A DNA stretch of 64,000 nt from Echinarachnius parma. Its lineage: Eukaryota; Echinodermata; Echinoidea; Clypeasteroida; Echinarachniidae. The stretch covers positions 81,854 through 145,853 of the forward strand of contig JBAMJV010007476.1 in NCBI GenBank assembly GCA_037951105.1. The letters are read 5' to 3'. The notes under the pieces are model-generated. The model saw nothing but the letters and a program-made list of their open reading frames with translations. It searched no databases and had not been told where the DNA came from. Shown one piece after another: positions 11,625 through 24,500 of this stretch; within the stretch, counting starts at the first letter, position 1, and each line of letters opens with the position of its first letter. A program made the translations under genes and the position numbers.

Positions 11625-12360
11625 CACTTTATCCAATAAAGACGAACCTCAGCATAAAATCATGCTGAAGATAGAGAATGAAGCTTGGTTGAATTGAGAG
11701 TCAGTTTACAAGTTAGTTGTCATCTTCACTCCATGGTGGTGCTTTTCTTGGTTGAATTGAGAGTCAGTTTACAAGTTAGTTGTCATCTTCACTCCATGGT
11801 GTTGCTTTTCGTAGCTTGAAGCTCTGTTGATGTTGAATGCTCTTTGCTTTGATCCGGCCAAACATGGATGGGTTGATGAATTCTATCAACTCCTTAATCT
11901 ATCCAATAAACATACATTTAGGGATAGCGTCATAAAGCTAAAGAATGTACCTTGGTTGAGTTTAAAGAGTCAATTTACTCATTAAATCTTCATCTTTACT
12001 TGACACAGAAGCTGATCTTAGTTTGAAGCTTTCTTGATGTGAGATGCTGATCGGGTTTCACCAGGCCAGAAGAAGTAGTGTTGGTGCTTCGACCTTTTCA
12101 TAACTCACTCTATCCAATAAAGTCACTCCTTGGCAGGAGAGCTTCCCAAAGTGATAGATTGTAGCTCGGTTAAGTTTTAAGAGTCAGTTTACTAGTTAGT
12201 CTTCATCTTCACTTGACATGGTGTTACTCTTAGCTTGAAGCTCTCTTAATGAAGGATGCTGTTTCCTTTGACAAGGCCAGGTGTGAATAGTTTGATGCAT
12301 TGTACCAACACAGCCTCAATCTATCCAATAAACATACTCTTAGGGATAGTGTTGTAGCTC
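11625..12360 (-). repeat. Degenerate tandem copies of the VPS8 last exon (211-213 bp unit)
   Basis: Each unit repeats the end of the last exon and its 3' flank: GTTAGTCTTCATCTTCACT, then TTGAAGCTCTCTTGATGAAGG and GACCAGGCC on the plus strand, followed by CTATCCAATAAA. CTATCCAATAAA recurs near 11630, 11897, 12110 and 12321. The first unit also has a 58-bp internal duplication (11702-11817). The copies carry frameshifts and stops. The functional copy is the last one, at 12382-12519. They probably lie in the 3'UTR or just past it. Confidence 0.75.
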
Positions 12361-12381
12361 GATTAATAGTAGATTTACAAG

Positions 12382-12519
12382 TTAGTCTTCATCTTCACTC
12401 GGTGGTGGTGCTAATCTAAGTTTGAAGCGCTCTTGATGAAGGATGCTGTTCGGTTTGACCAGGCCTGATGATGTAGGGTTGGCGCGTTGTGTCATCAATA
12501 CCTCACTGAGTATTGCAAG
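12382..12519 (-). CDS. VPS8: VPS8 exon 41 (last; residues 1361-1405, stop)
   Basis: Acceptor TATTCCAG. Encodes LAILSEVL ... RFKLRLAPPPSEDED and the TAA stop. The RFKLRLAPPP-acidic ending matches the vertebrate C-terminus (QLQLIPPPVTED). Confidence 0.95.
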   Translation of the reverse strand, partial: LAILSEVLMTQRANPTSSGLVKPNSILHQERFKLRLAPPPSEDED

Positions 12520-15500
12520 CTGGAATAGAAGAAAGTAGAATATACAATTATTGGAATGATTTTTTGCTTGAATTTATAATCAGTAATACAAAGGGAACAA
12601 ACAAACAAATACAAAATACAAAATGTGGTCTATTATGCAGAGGGTCTTTATAGATTAAAATAGATAGGAATTAAGATGAAGGTCAGTGGTTTATAATATA
12701 CAAATGGACGCTACAACACATTTGACCGTACTTGTATTAGTGTGACCTATGGGTAGTTGTAATACATGTACAAATAATGTTTAGTTTACACCCGTTTGTT
12801 TAATTTAGCTTTTTTTTTATTGAATGTATGCATATTTCATACTTACATTGTACTTCAAATATCTAAACATTGGTATAAAACAATTCCAGAAAAAATTAAC
12901 CCTAGCAAATTATGAATTCCTTGACATTGAAAGACTTTTGGAAGGTTTGAACTATTCAGAAAATTGTTTGTCACCTGTTGCAATCCATCCAAAAGATTCC
13001 CATGGGCACAATGTTAGCAAAGGCAGTTGTAGAAAGTCAAAGGAACATCCCTTAGAACTTACCCTTGAAGGTCCCTCCGTCCATTTCTTCAGGTTATCCA
13101 GTGATTCTTCCTGCTCTGGTGTCAGATCCACCTGAGAATAATTATAATGGGAAATTACAAAATGCAAATTGCAAAAAGGATCTCTCTAAGGGCTAGTACA
13201 AAATGAGTATAAAAGTAACTTTCAAATGATAGCGGATTAAATTCTTTGTTTATTATTTATTATTTATTTATTTATTAATGGTATTTATTTTGAACACGTA
13301 TGGCAGCAAACAAGCTGAATTGCACGTGCTAAACATTCAATTAAAACAAACAATGTAATTCATATAAACGCGAACAAACAATGTAATTTATATAAACGCG
13401 AACTTATTCAAATTGTTTTTCATATTCAACCATAAGATGCATCTGGCAATAGGGGTTGAGAACCAAGGAATGTGTAATCAAATCGATGGGCACTTTTAGG
13501 ATTTAAATTTGCCCCATTCACTAAAAGATAGAAAATATGAAACAACCTGTTCCCTTTGATATTCTGAAATCTCCATAGACTTTGTACACAGCCCACCCGG
13601 TTCCCGTAGTCTAAGAGGTTAAGAAAGAAGTCCAGTGTACAAAAAACTTTTACTGCAAAGATCTTACCTCATCATCCTTTGGCTTTCCAGAGGCTCCGCC
13701 TCCAGATGCAGAAGCCCCGCCCACTCCTTTCCTTATATGGTCGTCACCAGAGCTGAAGAGGCGTGGCCTCCTGTTTGGAGTGAGTGCAGCGCCTCGGCGG
13801 GCGGAGTAGCACTGCAGACACGTCCAGTGTTTCTGACCATCAATAGTGGCTGAACAACCGGCAGTTTGGAGACAGGTGGTGTGGTACGTGTGGCCGCAGC
13901 TGGACAGATTATGAACAAATACAATAATGAAAATGTTATCAAAATCCTGTTTAAAGTATTTTGATCATATAATGTAATTTGTATAACACTCAATGAAGAA
14001 CAGTCCTTTAAAGCCCAAATGTCCATCAGATGGTCAAATCTATCCTAGGTTATTATAGTGTAAGGATAAGATTTTAACATACATTAGAAATTGTGAATTT
14101 AGTTCATGATGGTTTAATTTAGTTCATGGCTTGAGGCAATAATGTCAAATTATGTGTTTTAATCATGAATGTATTTATGTACATGGTCTCGTAATGGAAC
14201 AGTTCTCAAGCAAATTATGAAGCTATGAACAATTGGACTGATATAACTCACCCATCCAATCCAACAACTGTCTTTGCACATAATAACAATACAATGTTCA
14301 CAAGTACCTTTGAATTAACCACTTGGCTATTGGAACATAATGGGTCCTGCATTAACTTTATGGGGATTGTAAAATCTAGTATGGGACAGGTCAAGTTGAA
14401 TTACCTGAAGATAAGAATGCTGTCTGACTCTGTCGAGTATGCATAGTTCTTGTAACATATCATGCAGGATTCCTGGCGTGGGATGAGCCCTCTGTTGGCA
14501 GCAATGGTCAGATTCTTGACTGACCAGTACAGATCTCGGTCCAGCAGGCGATTGGCCGTCTTTAGTAACGTCTGAATTGATAGAGAGGAGAGGGGGGAAA
14601 AGGATTCAACAAATCACTAGCCCTAAACAAGTTTGGGGACTCAAGATTTAGAGATCTTGGTCCAGCTGGCGATTGACCGTCTTAAGTAACATCAGAGTTG
14701 ATAAATTGATCAAGAAGAGAGGGGGTAAAGGATTTAATAATAAAATCTTAAGACAGTTAGTGATGGATTTTAGCCTGTGGCATATTGTAATCAACCCATG
14801 GATAAGCGTATAATATGTGTCCGATTTTCCATTAGAAAGGCCTCATCACAAGCTTTCATTTGATGATTTGTTCTAGCAAAATGGTCAATAATTGGCGAAG
14901 ATATGATTGTTTCAATTTTACAATCATAAGTCTTATACACACAGTATGTGAACTTAAAATGCCCATTTCTTCAAAACATGAATTACCGACAAGTGCAGGG
15001 TTTTGCTATAGCCGGTCACATAATGTGATGATGACCATTTGCTAGCCCACTTTTTTTCTCTTTACAAAGAAGTCTATCTGTAATGATATAAAGAATAATA
15101 GATTTGTGCAGTGCGGCAATTGATTTTTTGCCATTTGGAGAAAGCACATATTCATCAAGATGTTATGTGTATTGTTACCTCAGCCAAAGAAGTTGGAGGA
15201 GGTTATGTTTTTGGTCCCGTTTGTTTGTTTGTTTGTTTGTTTGTTCGTCACCTGTCTCCTGCACATAATTTCACAGATATCTCAACCAATTTTTCATAGA
15301 AGCTTTGTGTTCATCTAGAATAGAACCCATTGAATTTTCAAGGTCAAAAGTCAAAGGGCAAGGTCAAGGTCACGCAAACATCAAAATTTGAGTGTTGGCG
15401 GAGGTATGCACTCCCTGAGTGCACTACGTCTAGTTTTTTATCTAGAATTATATCCATTCACTAAATTATCATCATAAATTGAACAGATTACAGCACAAAA

Positions 15501-18500
15501 TATCCTGAAGCACTCAAGCAAGTAAAGGACAAAAGAATATGTCTTACCGATTCATATGTGTATGTATCCAACATGCCCACAATGAGCTCTCTGATCTCAC
15601 CAAACCTTCCTGTGCTGTAGGTGGGATCCTGTCATATGAAAAGTAAATACAAACACATAATATGAAGGAAAATGGCCAGAAATGAATTGAATAAATGAAA
15701 ATGCAAGGGACATTTATTGAGAAGTAGGGGACTTGCAAACATTAAATCAAGATTTACTACAATGTGTCTGGTGAGAAGTAGTAGTAGTCGTAAATAAAAA
15801 TTGAGCAAAGAAAATTGTGCTGTAGGTGGGATCCTGTCATATGAAAAGAAAGTACAAACATAGAGGAAACTGACCCAAAACAAATACAAAAATTAAAATG
15901 AGCAAAGATAATTGGGCTTGGCCGGGAATCAAACCCGAGACCTCTGGAATGCTAGACCAGTGTTTTAATCATTGAGATACAAGGCCCTTCTGATGGCTGC
16001 ACTTCCCATAAACCCTTTTCTACAATGTATATTAACCAGATACAAACCCAAACAACAAGATCTTTTTTAAAGGGATGAGAGAAAATTATTGAGATTTCAT
16101 AATAGCACCCAGATGGAAATTTCAAGCAAGGCATCGTGGTCAAGGCATAACATTCCTATTTGCCCTTTAATTTAACTGCCTACTTATACTTGTAGCTATA
16201 AACATAATATTAAAATCAACAATAATAATACATTCAATTCATATAGCACCTAATATGAAACAGCGTCATCTCCAAGCACTGTACACTATTATTACATCTT
16301 GTTTTTACCTGCATGATCTTCTGAAGGATTCTGGGTAATGAGAGATGTCCCATCATGCTGTTCAACACGTGCCTCGTCTGCTCCTTGAAACCTGTGAGCA
16401 GGACATCAACAAATTATCCCATGATCAATCATATCTATTTGTCTTTCCCACTTCTTCCCATTCTTCTTCTTCTTCTTTCTTCTAAGGGGGAGCCAAACAC
16501 TGGCATTTCATTATTTGTATTATGCACTTATCAGCAACAGTAGGCAAAAAGTCCAGTGTTTTTTTTGTTTTTTTAAGTCTGCCTCCTTCATTTTTGAAGA
16601 TCCTAGCAAACTATAGTCATGTACAATGTATCATTCATACAATGAATCATTTCAAAATTTGGATCACAATACAAATGTTTACCACTAAATTTCCTGACCA
16701 TTAACCATCAGGTTTGATAGGAGACACAAACTGCCAAATGACATATTTAAATTGCATGCATTCTATTATCCAACTAAGGCGACTGTGGTCTCTTTAAGCA
16801 GGTTCATTCACATAATGATAATAATATAATAATAATGGTTATTTGATTATAGTGCTATTCATGTGAGAATCATAGCGCTTTACACTATGCCTCCTAAACT
16901 GCCTCCTATGGAATACGACAAATTGGTCTTTAGGTCTTTGCCAGAGCAAGTGTAACAGAAGATTGAAAATTAATGTTTGAATTCAGAAGTATTCATTCTT
17001 GCATTAATGATTGTTTTCCTTGCTTACTTTCTGTGCATCAGTGGAGGAGTAAGTTATAGTACATGTAGGTTAACTGCAGTATAAATATCTGCAATAATGT
17101 TTGTTTTCCTTTCTTACTTTCAAACTGTGATATGGTATTAGTAAGTTATAGCAGATTTCACAGTAGTAATATATAGCGTTATTTATCCTTTCTTACTTTC
17201 AAACCGTGCTTTGGTGGAGGAGTAAGTTATAGCAGGTTTAAACTGTAGTATTAATTCTTGCAATAATGTTAGTTTTACTTGCTTACATTCAAACTGTGAT
17301 TTCACAAAAAATAATATATAAAGTTGGTTTTGCCTTGCTTACTTTCAAACTGTGCTTCGGTGAAGGTGGGTTTGAGTCGACGTTGCGTTGTCATCATCAG
17401 GTCCAGAAGTGGAAACCATAAAGCCTTCAAATGAAAAGGGTTGGGACAAAATGTATTGATAAAAATTGAAACAAAACTAATATACACATACATGTACAAT
17501 ATAACCACAAATACAAAGCACAGAGACATACACTATGTTTCACAAAGATCCTCAGTTGTACTTAAAAATTATTGTAAGCCATTTGTAGCCTCGGAATAAG
17601 ACATATTCAAAGGCAAAAATGCAAGTATGTTAGACTTTCATAAATTTTACATCAAGGACATGAACTCTCCTTGATGATAGAAAATGTTAATGATTTGAAT
17701 CAACATTTTATGCCTTTTAAAAGGACTTTACAAACAAAATTAAAAGAAACTAATTCCTTTCCATAATTTCTTAAACCAACTTAAAGTAAAGTTCAACTTA
17801 GGATCTTTGTTGAACACCCCCTGATGTACAAATAACACTGTATAACATCCACAGAGATATACACAAGCATCCCAAATTATGTTCATTGTAACCTTTACTT
17901 TTAAATTAATTTGAATAAGCTCAACAGTTAATCATTATACAGAAATTCATGAAACTTATTTCCTTAAAAAAATGTTTGTTCTAATTTTTGTTTTCAAATG
18001 TACATAATTTGTGCCAATAAGTCTTACCTCCCTTCCCTCCTCATCAAGCTTGGTAGAGTTTCTCTGACATAGCTGCACCAACACCATCAACACAGCTTGC
18101 ACACTGGACAGCGCTAGGCTCACATCTGTACCTACAATAATAATAATGATAATTACAATAAATAGTTTTGTTTAAATAGAGTTGCCTCTCTTCTGCACCA
18201 AAACCATCAACCATACCTGACATCAAAGACATAACTCATAAAACTGTTCAAATTTATTGTAAATGTTAAATTATTATAACTGCTATGTAACCAACCAATC
18301 TGCATTGAGCATTATAGCTGTTGCCGTGGTGGTTACAATACATGGACATTGGAAAAGTTTCATGAAACAAGACCACGTACCTGTAATCAATCCTCTAAAA
18401 CCATTCAAAAAGCTTGGTAATAGAAAGCAAAAGACTCACACGTGAACTTTATTCACCCATTGTCTACGGAAACATGGTGGGCCCTGCAATAACTTCATGG

Positions 18501-21500
18501 GGATTGCCAAATCTAGCAGGGAACAGGTTAACACATTGCCTATGAGAACCTGGTGAACCCTGTATTAACTCTATGGGGATTACAAGATCTAGTAGGGAAC
18601 AGGTTAAGAGTAATCATTAATCAACTAGGACCATCCAAGAAGCACTGACCTTCATTCTCTTCTTGACCCTTTGAGACCTCAAGGAGACCTTTGACCTTTG
18701 CCTGGAGATTCTCCATCAGGATCCCGAAGGCTCCCTGGATGTCTCCAGACTTCTCCAGGAGGAAGGCAATGGCTTCAGACATCTTGTGCTTCCTCACAAT
18801 CTGGACAAAAGAGAACATGAATAAAATTAACCCATTTCACAAGGGAACCTAGTGGGCCCTGTATTAACTCTAGATGTATTGGCAATGTAGTGTGGAACAG
18901 TTTAAAACTTGTAAAAGAGAGGCAACACCACAAAATATTTGTTTGATTAGTTATAGAAAGACCAACTTTCCACAGTGACACAACATATCGTTGGTTGAGA
19001 AACGGGATAACCTTTTTCTATGCGTACATTGTACATGAACAATGACACAATACACGTATGCTGCACTGCTTTTCGTGTAAAGCACGCAATGTATACATCC
19101 ACGCTGTAAATAGAAAAATATATCTACATGTACATGGTTAAATGAGAAACAGTCAGAAGTTCATTACCAAGGTCAAACAATTGTACACAAACCATGAAGT
19201 TGGAGTACAAACGTAATCTCTCATCTGCCACGGAGTGGCTATATATGAAGAGCTTAATTCCCAAAGGCACTAAATCCACTTTTCAACTTTGGAGAAAAAC
19301 AGGTTTCTTTGTCCAACTTTGTACAGATGTCTATGGGAATATGAAAATGGAACATTCCATATTTTCATTTTGATCGTGTAATTTGTCCTAAAATGTGGAT
19401 TTCTAGATGGCCACGTAGCTTATAGCACTGGTACCATTATGGCTCAGTTTTGATGGAAAGTGGATTTAGCCCTTTTTGGAACTTAGCTCTTCATATGGGC
19501 ATCTCATGTACTTACATGCAGTGCCTCTTCAAGCCGATAGTTCTCCGACAGCATGACAAAGTTGAGCACCTTCCTCGGAGCAAACTGACACATGAGGTCA
19601 AGGAACTTCTCTGTGACGTGGCAGTCTGGTTGTGCCTCTTCACGCCCATAGAGGGCGCTACCAGTGTCTCGGCCGTCAAACACCCCCTGTAGGAACTCGT
19701 ACTGCAACTGGGGCTGGGTCTAGGTTGGGGGGACATAATAATAATAGTAGCAAGCATTTATAAATGCTACTATACAGCTTGTCCCAGAAAAAATTACAAC
19801 AGCACTTTCCGCAACGATAACTTTAAAGATATTAAATCAATCAGAATGATATTTCAGGATATGAAACTATAACTTATTACCTACATCTTGCAGAAAACCC
19901 TATTCGATTTGCTTCAGTGGTCATGGAGAATGAGGATCTTTTGTCAATCATGTCATGTGTCCATTTTCCTTCATAACGCGTGAACAAGTCCATTTTCGTT
20001 CATAACGCGTGAACATAACGAAAATGGACACATGACATGATTGACAAAAGATCCTCATTCTCCATGACCACTGAAGCAAATCGAATAGGATTTTCTGCAA
20101 GATGTAGGTAATAAGTTATAGTTTCATACCCTGAAATATCATTCTGATTGATCCACTATCTTTAAAGTTATCGTTGCAGAAAGTCCTGTTGTCAATGGAC
20201 AACACGTCTCCTTACAAAATCTGGAGGGAAGGGACATCTGACGTGATTGACAAAAGATCCTAATTCTCCATGACCACTGAAGCAAATCGAATAGGGTTTT
20301 CTGCAAGACGTAGGTAATAAGGTATAGTTTCATACCCTGAAATATCATTCTGATTTATCTACTATCTTTAAAGTTATCGTTGCGGAAAGTGCCATTGTAA
20401 TTTTTTCTGGGACAAGCTGTATACAAACTAATATGAGGCGCAAAACAACAAAAAGAAAATTAAAGAGACAGAAAAGAGACACAAGTTTACATTTATCATT
20501 TAAGACAGGGAAGAACTGAAAAACAACTGGATTTACTTGTTATGATGACAAAATACTCAAAAGAGTACAGAAGCAGTAATGTCATATTATTTTTGTCTAA
20601 CATACATGTACATGTACATGTGGTAATGGTTCTTACCAACGTTTCAACTCTCTGTTGTAAATTGTTATCATAATTGATTAACTGTTGATCTCTACTTGCA
20701 CAGGCAGAATTATTAAAAAGGCATGAACTGCACAAAAAGCTAAAGATAGGATTTACAGAAATCTCTCTAACACAACAAGGTGTTTTGGTTTGTAATTCTA
20801 TTCAATTCAGGTAAACTCAATTCAATTCAATTCAATTCAATTCAATTCAATTCAATTCAGTTTATTCAATTAAATTTATTGCACATCTCTTTAATCAAAG
20901 TATCAATGACAAAAGCATTATGCATGTACTACAAGACAATGATAATTATAACAAATAAATATAAATTGTGTTCTACCTGTAACTGCATGACAACATCACT
21001 CAAAGAATGAGCAAACACTCTGAGAACTAGCTGGGCTGTCTCCTTGCTGTCTATTGAAACCAGCTCCTAAGGGAAACAAGTCAACGACATGAATTAATGC
21101 TAAAATGTAGTAATGGAAATATAACTTTTTCATGACAACAAAAGAGCATCAAAATCACTTTTTACACTGAACATTGGTCGTGATGTACGACAATTTTTTG
21201 GCGAATTACATCACATTCATGTGGTATAAATGTACAAATATTTCTTTGTGAATCCATAGATCTGTATTTTACGCACACATACATGTACTTCAATACTTAA
21301 AACTATATTATTCTGTCTAATAGTGATTACATGTAGTTGATGTACACAGGCTTTAAAACAAACTGTTTGGTATTCTGTCTACCTGTACACATTTGATGCA
21401 ATCATACTTTAAAACAGACTGTTTTTATTTTGTCTAAATATAAGTTTGTGTTTATTTTGTCTACCTTTAAGTGTTAGATGCAATCATACTTTGAACAGAC

Positions 21501-24500
21501 TGTATGTTATTCTACAATGTATATCCTGTACACATTTCATACACTTTAAAACAGAGTGTTTGTTATTGTGTGTACCTGTAAGTGTTTGATAGCCTGTCTC
21601 TGCACAGCGTCTTTCTCTCCCTCTGTATAGTAACTCTCCATCATTACCTGGTGGATGTATGCAAACACTGACGCCTGGAGAGAATAAAACAAAACAAAAT
21701 GGAAGTATTTGAAAAGTCACCTGCTTATAAAGACTGATATTGTTGTATTAGATTGTGAAACCTGCGCTAATGACCACCTGTCTATAAACACAACTTCTTT
21801 CTACCCCTCAGTGTAGTAACCTTCCATCATTACCTGGTGGATATATGCAAACACTGATGCCTGGAGAGAATAAAAGATGATGACTTTGTGTTGGATTTTG
21901 TCTTGCAAAGATAAATGCAACATCTTTCTCTCCATAAATTATGATGAGCATTATTGATCTCACCTGTCTGGATGAATCTCTGAGGTAGCAGAGCAGGATC
22001 TTGTCAAACTCTCTCTGTCTCTCGTACAGCACCTCACAAACACGGTAACTGCAAAACAAAATATCAACAAGAAAATAATCAGCATAATAATGAGTTAATA
22101 AATTAAAAGTGGCACTATCATAGCAGTCCAAAAAGAAAATAATGTATGAAGTGCCTACAATGTCTACTCTCGCCTCTCATACAGTACCTCCCATACACAG
22201 TAATGAAAGAGTAAAAGGATAGATACAAAGTGAGTAATTCAAAGAAAGGAGAGATAGATGTACAACAACTCACAATTTGGCTCCCTCTGCAAGCTGGAGT
22301 AGCCTTTGATAGTCGACTTGCAACAGATCCCCTGCTTGAAGTAATTCCAGTAAGGCCTGCTCTCTCTCTTCATGTCGTGCTTCTCCAGTCGGATTGGCTA
22401 GGAACTCCAACACCTTAGGAAAAGATAAATGATAAATAATAAATAAATAAAGCAAACCCATATTTCAAATAAACAATTGAATAGAAAGGGATAACCACAT
22501 TTCAATCATAAAATAGAGCAACTCTAAAACAGCCTGTGCTCCTCCTTCTCATATGATTAAATAAGAAGGATATGAGAGTATGCGCAGAAAAGTGGAAGGG
22601 AAACTTGTTTTTGTTTAATTAGAAATATTCTCAGATTAAATATTTTTAAATTAAAAAAAGATAAATATTCCTTGTAGATTAATGTTTCTGAGGTACCATC
22701 TAAACCAGTTCCCTACTAGATTTTCCAATCCCAATAGAGGTAATACAGTAATACCATATGAAATATGGTATATTGAAGAATACTTACTTGTTCAAACAGC
22801 ATGCGGTTGACAAAGATGGTGTTCTCATGTTTTGCCATCTGCCTTGCTAGGAATGTAAACAGGCAACCAACCTGGGCAGGCTGCAGTAAGAAACGCAGAA
22901 GGATAAAAATAAATAAATGTCACTTGCTATATAACTATAAACAAAAAGAAAGCAAAATGTGGCATCATCATCATTATTTTCATCAGTAGCAGCTGCATCA
23001 TCATCATCATCATCATTGCTATAATTATCTTCTTTTCCTTCCTTTATGCAATATTTTCAACCACAAACACTATCTTCCATATTTATTGAGTATGTTTGTG
23101 AAACCTGTGCAGGCTTCAGTAAGAAATGTACAAAGGGAAAGTATAAAATGACACTTGTTAGGTACTATTATAAAACGGCTCTGGTAAATTCAGTAATGTG
23201 ATTGGTTAAATCCAGTCACGTGACTATTCATTAAATTTCAACAAACAAACAAGAAAAAGCGTAACACACATGTGTTGTCACTTTTTGTTGCGCGATATTT
23301 GCACGGCTGTGACGTCACAATGCTTGTTGACATAGTTCTACGAAGTCAAACTTGCGAAAGTGATACAAAAAAAAGATGGAAAATGCTTCGTTCTGTAAAT
23401 AATGTGTTCTGTAGTAAATACATCTTAGCAGATTCGTAAATGATATGGTATGTGGTTTGATATTGGGAAGTTTTGGAATGGAAATGCATACAATTCTTTG
23501 ATAATTCTCACTTTTAACGGGAACATTTTCGAATTTTCGGCGACTGCATTTGATCTGCTGAGCTGCAGCTAGTCAAATTCAGTGAAGCGAGTGCACTCTG
23601 ATCTAGTGATGATTAATTTGGTAAATTCCTAATAAATTTACACTCTAGAGAGTAGATAGACTTGGTTACTAATTGTGGAGAGCCTGTTTTCAATAATCTA
23701 GCAAAATAAAACAATCCGTGGTTGAGCCTGTTTTATAAAACAAATAATACTACTTGTTATCGTGCCGTCATGTAAATGCATCGACTCTCGGCTATGTTAG
23801 CTGTGCGCATGCGCACTCGGCTTCGCCTCGTGCACAACGTACAGCTAACATAGCCTCGAGTGCAATGCATTTACACAACACACTCAAGACCGTGTATTAT
23901 TTGTATATCAACAAATAGAAAGATAAAGACATTACTGTGATAGGATATGAAGCAGCAACCTAAGGACTATTCCCTTTATTGTTTACATTATGGTCAGTCA
24001 CCATTAATCACTTGTAATTATCATCACAATCAACATTACCACAACCATCATCATCACCATCAACATCCATTACACTTATAATTGTTATCACCATCAACAT
24101 CATCATGATCACCATGATCATCACCATCAACATTATGACTATGATGATCATCATCACCATCACCATCACCATAACCATCACCATCATCATCATTAACATC
24201 ATCATCATCATCATCATCATCATCACCAATAACACTATCATCATCACCATCAACAATAATATGACTATGATTCTCATCATCACCATTAGCATTCTCATCA
24301 TAATTACTACTGTCATCATCACCATTATCTTCATAATTCTCTCCATCATAATTAAATGAGGCGTATATTTCAGTACAGATATACAAACTTACCGTGAATC
24401 CGACACTCTCGACCATGACCTGAAGTAAGATGTCTACTATCCTTTGTCTGGACTGCAGGGAACTGGGTAAGGGAGGAGGAAACAGGAGGGAGAAATTAGA

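Noticed and set aside
15914-15985. Possible tRNA gene (minus strand)
   Set aside because: A and B boxes are recognisable but stems mismatch and the flank is shared with another SINE-like copy at 31860.
24008-24416. Met-, Asp- and Ile-rich frames
   Set aside because: Generated by ATC triplets; open in three frames at once.
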